From an uncultured Bacteroides sp. (GTDB lineage: Bacteria > Bacteroidota > Bacteroidia > Bacteroidales > Bacteroidaceae), in NCBI RefSeq assembly GCF_949298305.1, contig NZ_CASFWU010000046.1, positions 1-21,260 on the forward strand: a stretch of DNA of 21,260 nucleotides, in the 5' to 3' direction. A program made the translations under genes and the position numbers. Below are positions 14,191-21,260 of this stretch, one piece after another (positions within the stretch are counted from its first letter, which is position 1; each line of letters opens with the position of its first letter). The notes under the pieces are model-generated. The model ran no database searches and was not told the origin of the DNA. It worked only from the letters and a program-made list of their open reading frames with translations.

Positions 14191-14198
14191 CAAAATTA
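14191..14198 (-). promoter_or_regulatory. -7 element of purB
   Basis: The minus strand reads TAATTTTG, a full TAnnTTTG match 32 bases before the purB ATG. The short leader contains the perfect 12-bp palindrome TGATAATTATCA (14174-14185), a possible operator. No -33 match is seen. Confidence 0.55.
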
Positions 14199-14493
14199 CG
14201 GCTTTTTTCTGAGTTTTCCCCCTTAGAAACATTTTTTTTGAAACGTTCCGGCCGCAAGTGCCGACAAGGCTCCAGTCTCCGGGCGGGCTTCCCTGGCAGG
14301 TGCTCGCCTCCGCCCGAAGGAATGCAGCATTTTTTCGCCCGGAACGGACTGCCCCTGCCCGCGGTTCCGGCCCATCCGCTTCCGCGAGATGAGCCATCCG
14401 GCATGGCCGAAGGCACAGCCAACCGGCCGGCCGTTTCAGGAAGCGGGCGGCCTCGTTCCGGCGGCCTCGGACGGGTATATACGGCCGCCTCGG

Positions 14494-14581
14494 ACCATGC
14501 AAGCATCCTCCGCGGACCGTGCAAGCATCCTCCGCGGACCGTGCAAGCATTCTCCACGGACCGTGCAAGCATCCTCCGCGA
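14494..14581. repeat. 22-bp tandem repeat, four units plus a partial fifth
   Basis: Units start at 14494, 14516, 14538 and 14560. They share ACCGTGCAAGCATCCTCCGC plus GG, with one to three changes per unit; a partial fifth runs to about 14592. Adjacent units make CCGCGGA...TCCGCGG inverted pairs. It sits in a GC-rich, gene-less stretch (14237-14818) between the fimbrial operon's 3' end and purB, which also has GGCGGCCTCG repeated at 14446 and 14460 and an inverted GGCCGCC at 14483-14489. There are no spacers, so it is not CRISPR. I see no gene in that stretch. Confidence 0.88.
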
Positions 14582-14620
14582 GCCGTGCAGGTGGCAGTTT
14601 CCGGGCACACGTTTTTATCT

Positions 14621-14645
14621 GAGAAAAGGCCCTGCGGCAGGGTCC
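14621..14645 (-). terminator. Possible terminator of the fimbrial operon
   Basis: On the minus strand GGACCCTG-CCG-CAGGGCC is a short GC-rich hairpin with one G-T pair, followed by TTTTCTC. It lies about 175 bases past the last fimbrial stop codon, further than usual. Confidence 0.45.
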
Positions 14646-14818
14646 TGAGGCTTTGTGGGCTGACGCTATCCGCACGGGACAGGCATGGCGGGAACGCTTC
14701 ACGGCACGACACCGGAATTAGAGTCTACGGCTTCCTCGAGTCTGGGCAAGGCCGCTCGCCGCCTGAAGGGAGCATGCTTTCCGACCAGCCGGGGCCGGCA
14801 TGGAAGAGGCGGCGGACA

Positions 14819-17800
14819 TCAGGGCGCATCCATGGAGGTAATGTCCTTGACCGGGCGAACCACACCGGCATGTCTGCTCTCATTGACCAGAATAAAATTG
14901 CTGTGTACCCACCACATGAAACCGCTACGGTCACCACTTGCATAAGGGTATGTCCCATTCAACGAGAATCCGGTCTGGCACACATAATAACCGTCATAAT
15001 CGGCATCCCATGCACTACGCGGCAGGCGTGTGGACATAATCAGCAATTCGCGTTGGTTGGGGATGCGGTAGCCTACCGGGCTTGGGTCATTCGTCTGGTA
15101 AAAAGTCCACTGGTTCCGCGTTCCAAAGCGGTTGGGATGTACTTCAAAATAAGTGTACGGCCGGTTGTCCGCATCCCGTTCGTTATGGGGCGCCAGTCTG
15201 GTCTCAAGATTCGTCCGCCTCGACTTTTCGTTCATATTGCTGACGTCAATCCGGTAGCGCATCGTTCCGCCCATCTGCTGATAGTCCACCAAATCAGCAG
15301 GCTCTTTATCCGGTTCATCCAGCGGCAGCCCCAGGTTGCGCAGACAGCGGTAGGAATAGTATTCTCCGTTATAATTCTTTTCCGAACCGCTTTTAAGGCC
15401 CAATGAAGCTCCCTCTTCCGACCACAGCACCCAAGGGTCGGTATTTTCCATATAGGAACTGGAAGTGTAGTGCCAGTACTTCTTCACCTTGCCGTCTTCG
15501 GTCCGGTCCACATCGTTGCGCGGATAAAGACGGGAGGGTTCGTCCAAGGCATATTCACCCAAATAGATGTCTATCAACTGGTTGATGCTGGCCAGGTACC
15601 AGCGTATTTCGTCGGCATCTACGATATTGTCGCCGTTGAGGTCGCGGTTGCGGATGAGGCAGGCATAGATGGCCCTGTTGTAGCCTGCATTCAGTCCGTA
15701 ATGAGTGCTCGTATTCAGCACAGTGGTCCATTCCAATTTCCTGGGACGGGTTGCATAGTCATTTCCCAAAAGAATGCGAAGCGTGTTCTCGCGTCCGTTA
15801 TCCTTGCCGGTAACAGTTCCCTGACTGATACTTCCAGTCCAGAGCCTCTTGGCCTCCATGACCGACTCCAGCCCCCAGCCGGTATCCAGTTCCGCCTTGT
15901 TCACATTGTAAACGGTACGGATGCTGCGCTGACGGAAGTAATACTGGGCCTTGACGATGCTCGACTGATTGTCCGGGCTGAACCTTGCATCGTCAACGAT
16001 GATATACAGCTGGCGGTCATCCGTTTCGGCCATGCGTTTCCACAGCTTGAGGTCCAGCGCCGGCTTCTCCTCCGTGGGGTCATAGACATAAACGTTTTCA
16101 TCCACAAAAGCAGTAATGCTCACATTGCCATTCTCATCGAAAACAGCGGACTGGTCTTTGGCCGCCTCTTCTCTCAGAAAGTTCATCAGTTGGTTCACAT
16201 CGCGCAGGCGGGCATGCGGATAATTCCTGTCGGGAGTACTGTAATAAGGAGAGGGCTGATTGTTATGTTCCTCATCCACAGGAAACGGGTCGTTGTAATT
16301 CTGGTCGCCCGGATACTTTACAAGTTTATCATCATCCACACCGTATTCCCGGTTGACGGCAAACTTTATCCAACGGTAGTCGCGCAGATTGGCAGGAATC
16401 TTGCCCGCGTCGGCAACGACTTCATGCACGCCCCGGCTGAAGGGTGTGCTGACTCCCCAGCGGAGGATGCCGGCCGTGGAGCCGTCTTGCTTTTCCGTAA
16501 ATCCGCTTTTGTTCAGTTTAATCAGGCGGCGGTCGTAATGGGAGTCGAAATAAAAAACGTCATGAAAGCTCATCACCACATCGCCGTCGTATCCCGGACG
16601 CTGTTCCTCTTCGCCCGGCATAACATCCACATCGATGCTGTCCACCCCCTTTATGGTAACCGTATATGTATAAGAATGGTTGCGCAGGGTCTCGTAGTCG
16701 TTGACATCCCCATCGGCATAGCCCAAGTGGACAGTCAGCCGCACATTGGCATAAGTCAGCTGCTTCAGGCCGTCCACCTCTTCAAAATAGGACAACAGGC
16801 CGGTGATTTCCACGTAAGTGGAGTTGGCATGGGCATACAGGAAGTCGCCGGGAGTTACGCTGCCGCCGGCATCCGTTGTTGTTTTTTCCCTTTTATCACG
16901 CAGGGCATAGGCTTTCTTCGCATCTGTTTCTGTGATTTTCTGTTTATACATCTTCCGGTTCTCCGGCATGTAGAACACGAAACTGCCACCCTGGTACAGG
17001 CTTCCCTCGCGGATGAAGTCCTCGAACTCGTAGACAGACGAAGCGAAATAGACGCATCCTTCTCCGTCGGCATCGCCAGGTCCGCCAGCATCCACTTTAT
17101 CTCGGGGCAGGATAAACGACTGCCGGGGCACCTGCTTCACCCTCCAGCCGGTGGGCTGGAAAGAAAATTCAGTCTTGCTTGCATCCGGCGACATGGCTTT
17201 CACCACGAACTTCACTTTGGCGTCGGTGCGCTCCAGCTGCAACGTACAGCCCAAAGTTTCCGTTCCGGCACTCTCCACGGCAGGAATGGTCACCAGAGTG
17301 GGGTCCTTACCCGCCTGGGGTTCCTTCATTTTGGCATATCCTGTCATCATAAAGAAGGCACTGCGGTAGATGGAATTGTCGCGCATCGCCATCACTTTTG
17401 TTTTCAGCTCGTCCAGGGTTCTCACCGCGTCCAGTTCTTCGGCCGTCACAGTATAGGCGGTAGAGGTGCTTCCGTCGGCCAGATTGGCTATGCCCACGAT
17501 GGTGGCATTGTTCAACGATTTGGTGCTGAATACGAGTTTGCCCGAGTTCAGAAGATTGTCTCCGCTGTCATAACTCAATCCGCTGCCCGGCTTGCAGAAG
17601 AAACGGTCGTGCACCTCCCCTGCTTCATTGAATATCAGTATGTACACATTGTCTACCCGGTTCTCCGACGCTTTGTCTTGCGCGGTGCGGGTCTCCACGG
17701 CAGCCTCCGTAGCCCTGAATGCCAGCCGTACTGTTACGGGTATGCCTTCGGCCACGCGGTCGGGAAGGCCGCCGAAAGTGTCCTCCGTACAGGCCGCCAG

Positions 17801-17863
17801 GAGCAGCGCCGCTCCTGCCGCAGCCATCATTCTCGTCATTTTCATTATTATGTTCATAATCAT
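14819..17863 (-). CDS. DUF4906-type lipoprotein, putative fimbrial tip/adhesin protein
   Basis: A 1014-residue exported lipoprotein: the signal ends LLLAACTED (Cys25). A TR motif follows in VETRTAQDK at about 56-64, similar in place to the TR of fimbrillins. The N-terminal part (VDNVYILIFNEAGEVHDRFF, IVGIANLAD) resembles FimB/Mfa2-like domains. At 741-752 DLNGDNIVDADE is a full EF-hand/dockerin-type calcium loop (Asp1, Asn3, Asp5, Asp9, Glu12), followed by IRWYLASINQL. The C-terminal end, GYRIPNQRELLIMSTRLPRS ... ESRHAGVVRPVKDI, looks like the lectin-like fold of FISUMP-type domains. Large proteins of this kind are last in Bacteroides fimbrial operons; a tip or adhesin role is inferred. Start is uncertain among Met 1, 3, 7 and 9. 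It follows the FimB/Mfa2 gene by eight bases. Confidence 0.8.
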   Translation of the reverse strand: MIMNIIMKMTRMMAAAGAALLLAACTEDTFGGLPDRVAEGIPVTVRLAFRATEAAVETRTAQDKASENRVDNVYILIFNEAGEVHDRFFCKPGSGLSYDSGDNLLNSGKLVFSTKSLNNATIVGIANLADGSTSTAYTVTAEELDAVRTLDELKTKVMAMRDNSIYRSAFFMMTGYAKMKEPQAGKDPTLVTIPAVESAGTETLGCTLQLERTDAKVKFVVKAMSPDASKTEFSFQPTGWRVKQVPRQSFILPRDKVDAGGPGDADGEGCVYFASSVYEFEDFIREGSLYQGGSFVFYMPENRKMYKQKITETDAKKAYALRDKREKTTTDAGGSVTPGDFLYAHANSTYVEITGLLSYFEEVDGLKQLTYANVRLTVHLGYADGDVNDYETLRNHSYTYTVTIKGVDSIDVDVMPGEEEQRPGYDGDVVMSFHDVFYFDSHYDRRLIKLNKSGFTEKQDGSTAGILRWGVSTPFSRGVHEVVADAGKIPANLRDYRWIKFAVNREYGVDDDKLVKYPGDQNYNDPFPVDEEHNNQPSPYYSTPDRNYPHARLRDVNQLMNFLREEAAKDQSAVFDENGNVSITAFVDENVYVYDPTEEKPALDLKLWKRMAETDDRQLYIIVDDARFSPDNQSSIVKAQYYFRQRSIRTVYNVNKAELDTGWGLESVMEAKRLWTGSISQGTVTGKDNGRENTLRILLGNDYATRPRKLEWTTVLNTSTHYGLNAGYNRAIYACLIRNRDLNGDNIVDADEIRWYLASINQLIDIYLGEYALDEPSRLYPRNDVDRTEDGKVKKYWHYTSSSYMENTDPWVLWSEEGASLGLKSGSEKNYNGEYYSYRCLRNLGLPLDEPDKEPADLVDYQQMGGTMRYRIDVSNMNEKSRRTNLETRLAPHNERDADNRPYTYFEVHPNRFGTRNQWTFYQTNDPSPVGYRIPNQRELLIMSTRLPRSAWDADYDGYYVCQTGFSLNGTYPYASGDRSGFMWWVHSNFILVNESRHAGVVRPVKDITSMDAP

Positions 17864-17871
17864 CTGGAGTT

Positions 17872-18960
17872 TTAATCGAAGTCGGGCACAGTGATGTCAA
17901 CATCCGCCCAATCCACCACCTCAAAGTCCACCTCGATATGCGTCTTCCCGCTGAGTGTCACGCCAATGTTCACCTGTTTGTTTCGGGGAATGGAGTTGAA
18001 ACGGGTTCCGTCCATGTGCAGGAATGCCATCTGGGGGTAGTCACCGTGCTGAGTTTTGAACCCGATGGTATAGGGCGAAGCCGTCGTACCGCTGGTCCAG
18101 GCAAACGACGGATAGAGATAGCATATCAGCACTTTGCTCTCTCCGGGCCTGATGGTATAAGCCACTTCGTCCGTGTACACCTGCTCTTTATAAATCTGTT
18201 CGGGCGGCACGTCCAGTTCCGCTTCCTTGAAAAGATAGAAACTGTTGCCAAAGAACTGGCCGAAGGAAATTTCGTCCACACGGATGTCGGCTGTGAAGTT
18301 GTTCTTGACAGCCATCCGCAATTTGGCAACGCACCGTTTCAGTTCAACAGAGATTTGGTCTCCCCCTGTTATCTCATGATTTTTGCCCATCCAGCTCATG
18401 GGAAGCCCCTTCTTCGAATTTTCGGCCAGGAGTTCTGTGCCGCGTTTGGGGAAGAAAGCATAGTTTGGGTCAGTAATCAGCACTTTGCTGTAGTCTCCCG
18501 TTTCCACCGCCTGATTCTGCATGGTAAGAATGTCGGTGTAGTCCTGGCCGATGCTTGCCTCATTGACAACGACACAAATCTGCGCCGTGCCCAAAGGTAC
18601 GTTCCCAATAGTAAGTACATAGTTCCCGGTGCTACTCTGTTGGGCCTTTGCCAGTTCATCCTCTGTGTAAAACCGGTTAATGGTAGTGGCATTGTTATTC
18701 TCCCGCAGCGAGTAAATGACAACACGCAGGGTATGAATGGCACTCTCTTCCACCGTCAGGTTGGTCTCATAACCCTCACTGGGAAAGCCGGTCCGTGTGG
18801 CAGCCTCAGGACGGGGAATGAGCAGGCGCACGCTTGTGGTGCGGCCTGCGGCAACGGAATCATCGGCCGTATCGGCACAGGCAACGCAGAACAGCAGAAG
18901 CTGCGAAAGCAGCCAGCAGTGTAGCAAGAAAGGTCTCGTGATGCACATATCTCTATTCAT
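17872..18960 (-). CDS. FimB/Mfa2-family fimbrial subunit (lipoprotein)
   Basis: A 362-residue exported lipoprotein: hydrophobic signal ending LLLFCVACAD, lipobox Cys28. Domain pattern fits the FimB/Mfa2 family, which anchors or ends the type V pilus at the outer membrane in Porphyromonas: an N-terminal strand region SVRLLIPRPEAATRTG with a TR, then IHTLRVVIYSLRENNNATTI, VLTIGNVPLGTAQICVVVNE, and a C-terminal VNIGVTLSGKTHIEVDFEVV then DWADVDI. The DWxxVDI end is also typical of these proteins. It lies 14 bases after the second fimbrillin and eight before the large tip-like gene, so all are one operon. Whether it is the anchor or an accessory subunit cannot be told from sequence. Confidence 0.85.
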   Translation of the reverse strand: MNRDMCITRPFLLHCWLLSQLLLFCVACADTADDSVAAGRTTSVRLLIPRPEAATRTGFPSEGYETNLTVEESAIHTLRVVIYSLRENNNATTINRFYTEDELAKAQQSSTGNYVLTIGNVPLGTAQICVVVNEASIGQDYTDILTMQNQAVETGDYSKVLITDPNYAFFPKRGTELLAENSKKGLPMSWMGKNHEITGGDQISVELKRCVAKLRMAVKNNFTADIRVDEISFGQFFGNSFYLFKEAELDVPPEQIYKEQVYTDEVAYTIRPGESKVLICYLYPSFAWTSGTTASPYTIGFKTQHGDYPQMAFLHMDGTRFNSIPRNKQVNIGVTLSGKTHIEVDFEVVDWADVDITVPDFD

Positions 18961-18974
18961 ATAGTCGTTCAGGC

Positions 18975-20021
18975 CTATGGATTATTGACAGCATTTCCCT
19001 CGTCATCGTCGTCCCACGATACCGAAGTATCCTCTATATCCCAGTCCTTGATGGAGACTGTCAGGGTGATATCCTGACCGTCCATCACATTTTCAGGAAT
19101 GACGGCCTTGTAGTTGTAGCGGCAGCCTGTGTACCATTGGTCCTCTACCACAACGCTGCCCCCATTCCTATCAGCGACCGTTTGTTCACCCGTGGCGAGC
19201 GGCACCGCATAACGTTTGGAGAACACCAGACTCCCGCCGTCTGCATACGCCTCGCGGATGTTCACAGTGAAAGTCACGATGATGCCAGCATTTTCCTGGG
19301 GGATGACAAGCAAGGGCGCGGAGGTGGCAGAAACACTGTTAGCCACGCCCAATGGAGCTTCCGCCGGATAAAAGGCGAACTCTTTCCTGTCGGAAGCATG
19401 GTTCATCCATGAAGGGGAAGACGTACTTAGATAATCGGCTTTTACCGCTATCGTCAGACGCAGATTGGTCACGTCTATGGAATGCGAAGCCAGCTTGTTC
19501 TCGAAAGTGAAGGTTAACAGAGACAGCAGATGACGGAACTTCAACCCGACTGCGCTCTGACTGTTGATAACACGGTCTGCCAGGACGGAAGTTGCCGAAG
19601 CAGTCATCAAATCCACCGCGGCATCGCCCGTGGCAGAGCAGTCAAAGCCACTGACGGTGACGGTACCTTCGTCGGTCACGGCAACGGCATCAGCCTTCAG
19701 TCCGGCAGGGTAAACAGCGTAGAAGTTATACGTCTGCCCCGGCATCCAATATTCCGTCCCCTGATAGGTGCATCCGTTAGCAGTCTTTGTCACTTCCCTG
19801 CCACTGAAGACATTGTTTCCGCCGTAGCCGCCCCACACATTGAAGCGGCTACCATTCGGAAGCTCTGTTCCCGTCACGGCAGCACGCGTTTCGGCCTGTG
19901 GGCTGAATCCAATGGATACAAGCCCGTCAACAGGAGGCTCGTCTACCACAATGGTGGTGCAGGCGGCCAGACAGAGAACAGCCGGGCAGAGGATAGAATA
20001 TAGGGTGTACAACTGTTTCAT
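18975..20021 (-). CDS. Fimbrillin-family lipoprotein, second pilin-like subunit
   Basis: A 348-residue exported lipoprotein with signal VLCLAACTT (Cys21). Right after it comes VSIGFSPQAETRAAVTG with Arg46, the position where Arg-specific cleavage matures FimA-type pilins and frees the donor-strand groove. The fold is that of Mfa-like/fimbrillin proteins: FNVWGGYGGNNVFSGREVTK, EYWMPGQTYNFYAVYPAG, LMTASATSVLADR, LKFRHLLSLLTFTFENKL, TSAPLLVIPQENAGIIVTFT, YNYKAVIPENVMDGQDITLT and a C-terminal IKDWDIEDTSVSWDDDD. It is less related to the first fimbrillin than expected for a duplicate and much more GC-rich. Probably a second stalk or adaptor subunit. A gap of 154 bases separates it from the first fimbrillin. 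Confidence 0.85.
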   Translation of the reverse strand: MKQLYTLYSILCPAVLCLAACTTIVVDEPPVDGLVSIGFSPQAETRAAVTGTELPNGSRFNVWGGYGGNNVFSGREVTKTANGCTYQGTEYWMPGQTYNFYAVYPAGLKADAVAVTDEGTVTVSGFDCSATGDAAVDLMTASATSVLADRVINSQSAVGLKFRHLLSLLTFTFENKLASHSIDVTNLRLTIAVKADYLSTSSPSWMNHASDRKEFAFYPAEAPLGVANSVSATSAPLLVIPQENAGIIVTFTVNIREAYADGGSLVFSKRYAVPLATGEQTVADRNGGSVVVEDQWYTGCRYNYKAVIPENVMDGQDITLTVSIKDWDIEDTSVSWDDDDEGNAVNNP

Positions 20022-20054
20022 TGTTTGTTTCCGGTTTTCAAACTATTAGTATGC

Positions 20055-20097
20055 TCCCATAGCGGATTAAAAGGAGGTGGCACAGTAAGCTATGAGA
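20055..20097 (-). other. Hairpin in the spacer between the two fimbrillins
   Basis: On the minus transcript TCTCATAGC (20097-20089) pairs with GCTATGGGA (20063-20055), nine pairs including one G-U, around a 25-base loop. There is no T-run. In the same 154-base spacer TAGTTTG lies near 20045-20039, one base short of a -7 consensus. The structure could set the ratio of the major and second subunits. Confidence 0.4.
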
Positions 20098-20175
20098 ATC
20101 GTTATTTGTTGCAGACTAATGCCACAGTAGCCATGCGGCCGGTCAGGCAAGTACGAATTAAATGAGAATTAAGAA

Positions 20176-21162
20176 TTATTGTTGGGGAGTGATGGAGGTA
20201 TCACCAGTACTTTCCCAAGTATCAACATCAGTAACCTTAAAATCGATTTTAGTAAGCTTACCTTCATCATCAATATCGTCAGCATTAACCTCTACCGTAT
20301 AATTGTAACGAAATCCAGGAGTCCAATTGCCTTTCTCTGTGTCCTGTATAGCACCGTCATAGTTCAAATTTGCAGTAAAGGTACCTTCCTTCAAGGGAGT
20401 TTGGATAGCCAGAGCAGTAGCATCATAGAAACTAGCCTTAAAGCTAACATTCAAGTTTGAATTTCTCTGCGGGATAACAAAGAGGTCTACAGCATGCGTT
20501 CCATCTTCTGCAATATCTGCGATATCCGCAAATGTATAAGTTCCAGTAGCTTCTCCATCCCAATCAATAGATGATGCAGTATAAGTTCCGGTAGCAGTCT
20601 TAACAGCATTTTCTATCTTGATTTCTGAGATTTTAAGCGTATAAGAACGAGAATCCGTATTAGTAAATGTAAACTTCACCTGTGACAACATGTGGTTGAA
20701 GTTAAAATCAACTGTTCCATAAGCAGATACATCGGTTTGTGAGGTTTTGGAAGCAAGAGCAGCTATCAAGTCTTTATCAGCAACAGTATAACCTTTGATA
20801 GTCAATGTTTTGTTTGCAGGTGCAAATTCCACATCCGACAAAGCTTCATTGCCATTAGAATATGCAGCAAATTCGTAAGCATTATTAGCTACCCAGTAAG
20901 CAGTTTTATCAGGTGTCCATGATTCTCCTGAACCTGTTACTGCAATATTTACATAATCAGGAGACCATGAGTTACCATGATAACCAAACACATTAAACTG
21001 TGTCAGTCCGGACTTATCAATTTCTGTCACCGCCCTTGTACTGTTATTCACAAACGAACCAAAACCAATAGCGCGGCCTTCCGCCATCTCCAGCACTTCA
21101 CTCTGCGTGCAACTTGCAAAGACTACCACAGCCGTAACAAGCCAATAAAAATGTTTCTTCAT
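20176..21162 (-). CDS. Fimbrillin-family lipoprotein, probable major pilin
   Basis: A 328-residue exported lipoprotein: MKKHFYWLVTAVVVFASCTQ, lipobox Cys18. The mature N-terminus has AIGFGSFVNNSTRAVTEIDK with Arg43 as the likely protease site. Mfa-like fimbrillin features follow: FNVFGYHGNSW, KTAYWVANNAYEFAAYSNGN, DFNFNHMLSQVKFTFTNTDS, TYTASSIDWDGEATGTYTFA, VDLFVIPQRNSNLNVSFKAS and YNYTVEVNADDIDDEGKLTK, ending KVTDVDTWESTGD. It is first in the visible operon and near the size of FimA/Mfa1-type stalk proteins, so it is probably the main polymer subunit. Its base composition is clearly more AT-rich than the following three genes, a hint of exchange between strains. No promoter could be assigned with confidence. 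Confidence 0.85.
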   Translation of the reverse strand: MKKHFYWLVTAVVVFASCTQSEVLEMAEGRAIGFGSFVNNSTRAVTEIDKSGLTQFNVFGYHGNSWSPDYVNIAVTGSGESWTPDKTAYWVANNAYEFAAYSNGNEALSDVEFAPANKTLTIKGYTVADKDLIAALASKTSQTDVSAYGTVDFNFNHMLSQVKFTFTNTDSRSYTLKISEIKIENAVKTATGTYTASSIDWDGEATGTYTFADIADIAEDGTHAVDLFVIPQRNSNLNVSFKASFYDATALAIQTPLKEGTFTANLNYDGAIQDTEKGNWTPGFRYNYTVEVNADDIDDEGKLTKIDFKVTDVDTWESTGDTSITPQQ

Positions 21163-21174
21163 AATTACTACTGG

Positions 21175-21189
21175 TGCGATAAAATCGCA
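21175..21189 (-). promoter_or_regulatory. Hairpin just before the major fimbrillin start
   Basis: TGCGAT-3 bases-ATCGCA is a perfect 6-bp stem with a 3-base loop, ending 12 bases before the ATG at 21162. It would lie in the 5' leader and could affect mRNA stability or translation. The rest of the leader (21190-21260) is AT-rich with no full TAnnTTTG match. Confidence 0.5.
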
Positions 21190-21260
21190 TTAGTTTTAAA
21201 TATCATCAAATAACGAGAGTTCTTTGACATTTTGGTTTAAAATGATTGATGAGTCTTGCT

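Noticed and set aside
14494..14581. CRISPR array
   Set aside because: Units are directly adjacent with no unique spacers and there are no cas genes.
14122..14712. Minus-strand frames of 196, 141 and 88 codons in the GC-rich desert
   Set aside because: Each reads through the 22-bp array, giving repetitive Arg/Gly/Cys peptides; all are products of high GC and repeats.
15470..17875. Plus-strand open frame of 801 codons
   Set aside because: Antisense shadow of the 1014-aa lipoprotein; His/Val/Gln-rich with no signal or domain.
21163..21260. Invertible (phase-variable) promoter before the fimbrillin
   Set aside because: Only a short hairpin (21175-21189) is visible; no paired inverted repeats flank a promoter within the window, though the region is cut by the right edge.

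Overview
The window looks like chromosomal DNA of a Bacteroides-type gut bacterium (order Bacteroidales). The basis is several TAnnTTTG-type -7 promoter elements instead of TATAAT boxes, a rplM-rpsI-rpsB-tsf block, a bacterial SUI1/eIF1-like gene, a DUF4488-type secreted protein, and a lipoprotein fimbrillin locus of the FimA/Mfa (type V pilus) kind. Species cannot be fixed from sequence alone. Nearly all genes lie on the minus strand; only an ExoX-C-like gene and the SUI1 gene are on plus.

Layout. 1-216: two perfect 61-bp direct repeats, each holding a 28-bp perfect palindrome. 217-1197: membrane-anchored lipoprotein with a coiled coil and a C-terminal HTH-like end. 1235-1546: gene-less, with a 22-bp tandem repeat. 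1547-2842: a divergent pair (a 95-aa unknown and a 285-aa ExoX-C-like protein) with back-to-back promoters. 2984-4764: rex, a FAH-family hydrolase and ispF, a minus-strand operon. 4917-5276: SUI1 factor. 5334-8338: rplM-rpsI-rpsB-tsf, with a textbook promoter and a long leader before rplM, a second leader before rpsB, a hairpin between rpsB and tsf, and an intrinsic terminator after tsf. 8891-9382: DUF4488-like secreted protein. 9571-14159: asnS, an RluB-type pseudouridine synthase with a repetitive N-terminal tail of about 250 residues, and purB. 14237-14818: GC-rich gene-less stretch with a second 22-bp tandem repeat. 14819-21162: fimbrial cluster, transcribed leftward as fimbrillin, fimbrillin, FimB/Mfa2-type subunit, then a 1014-aa DUF4906-type putative tip protein.

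How the genes work together. The first half and the middle are housekeeping (translation, purine and isoprenoid synthesis, redox-sensing regulation). The right end is a surface-appendage operon. All four of its products have lipoprotein signal peptides and most carry a TR motif downstream, fitting export as lipoproteins and assembly of a pilus stalk with anchor and tip. The first fimbrillin is visibly more AT-rich than the genes after it, which fits exchange or diversification of the major subunit.

I found no clear undescribed system. The parts that known families explain least are the repeat arrays, the repetitive RluB tail, the small-gene/ExoX-C divergent pair, and the sequence shared by the L13 and S2 leaders.
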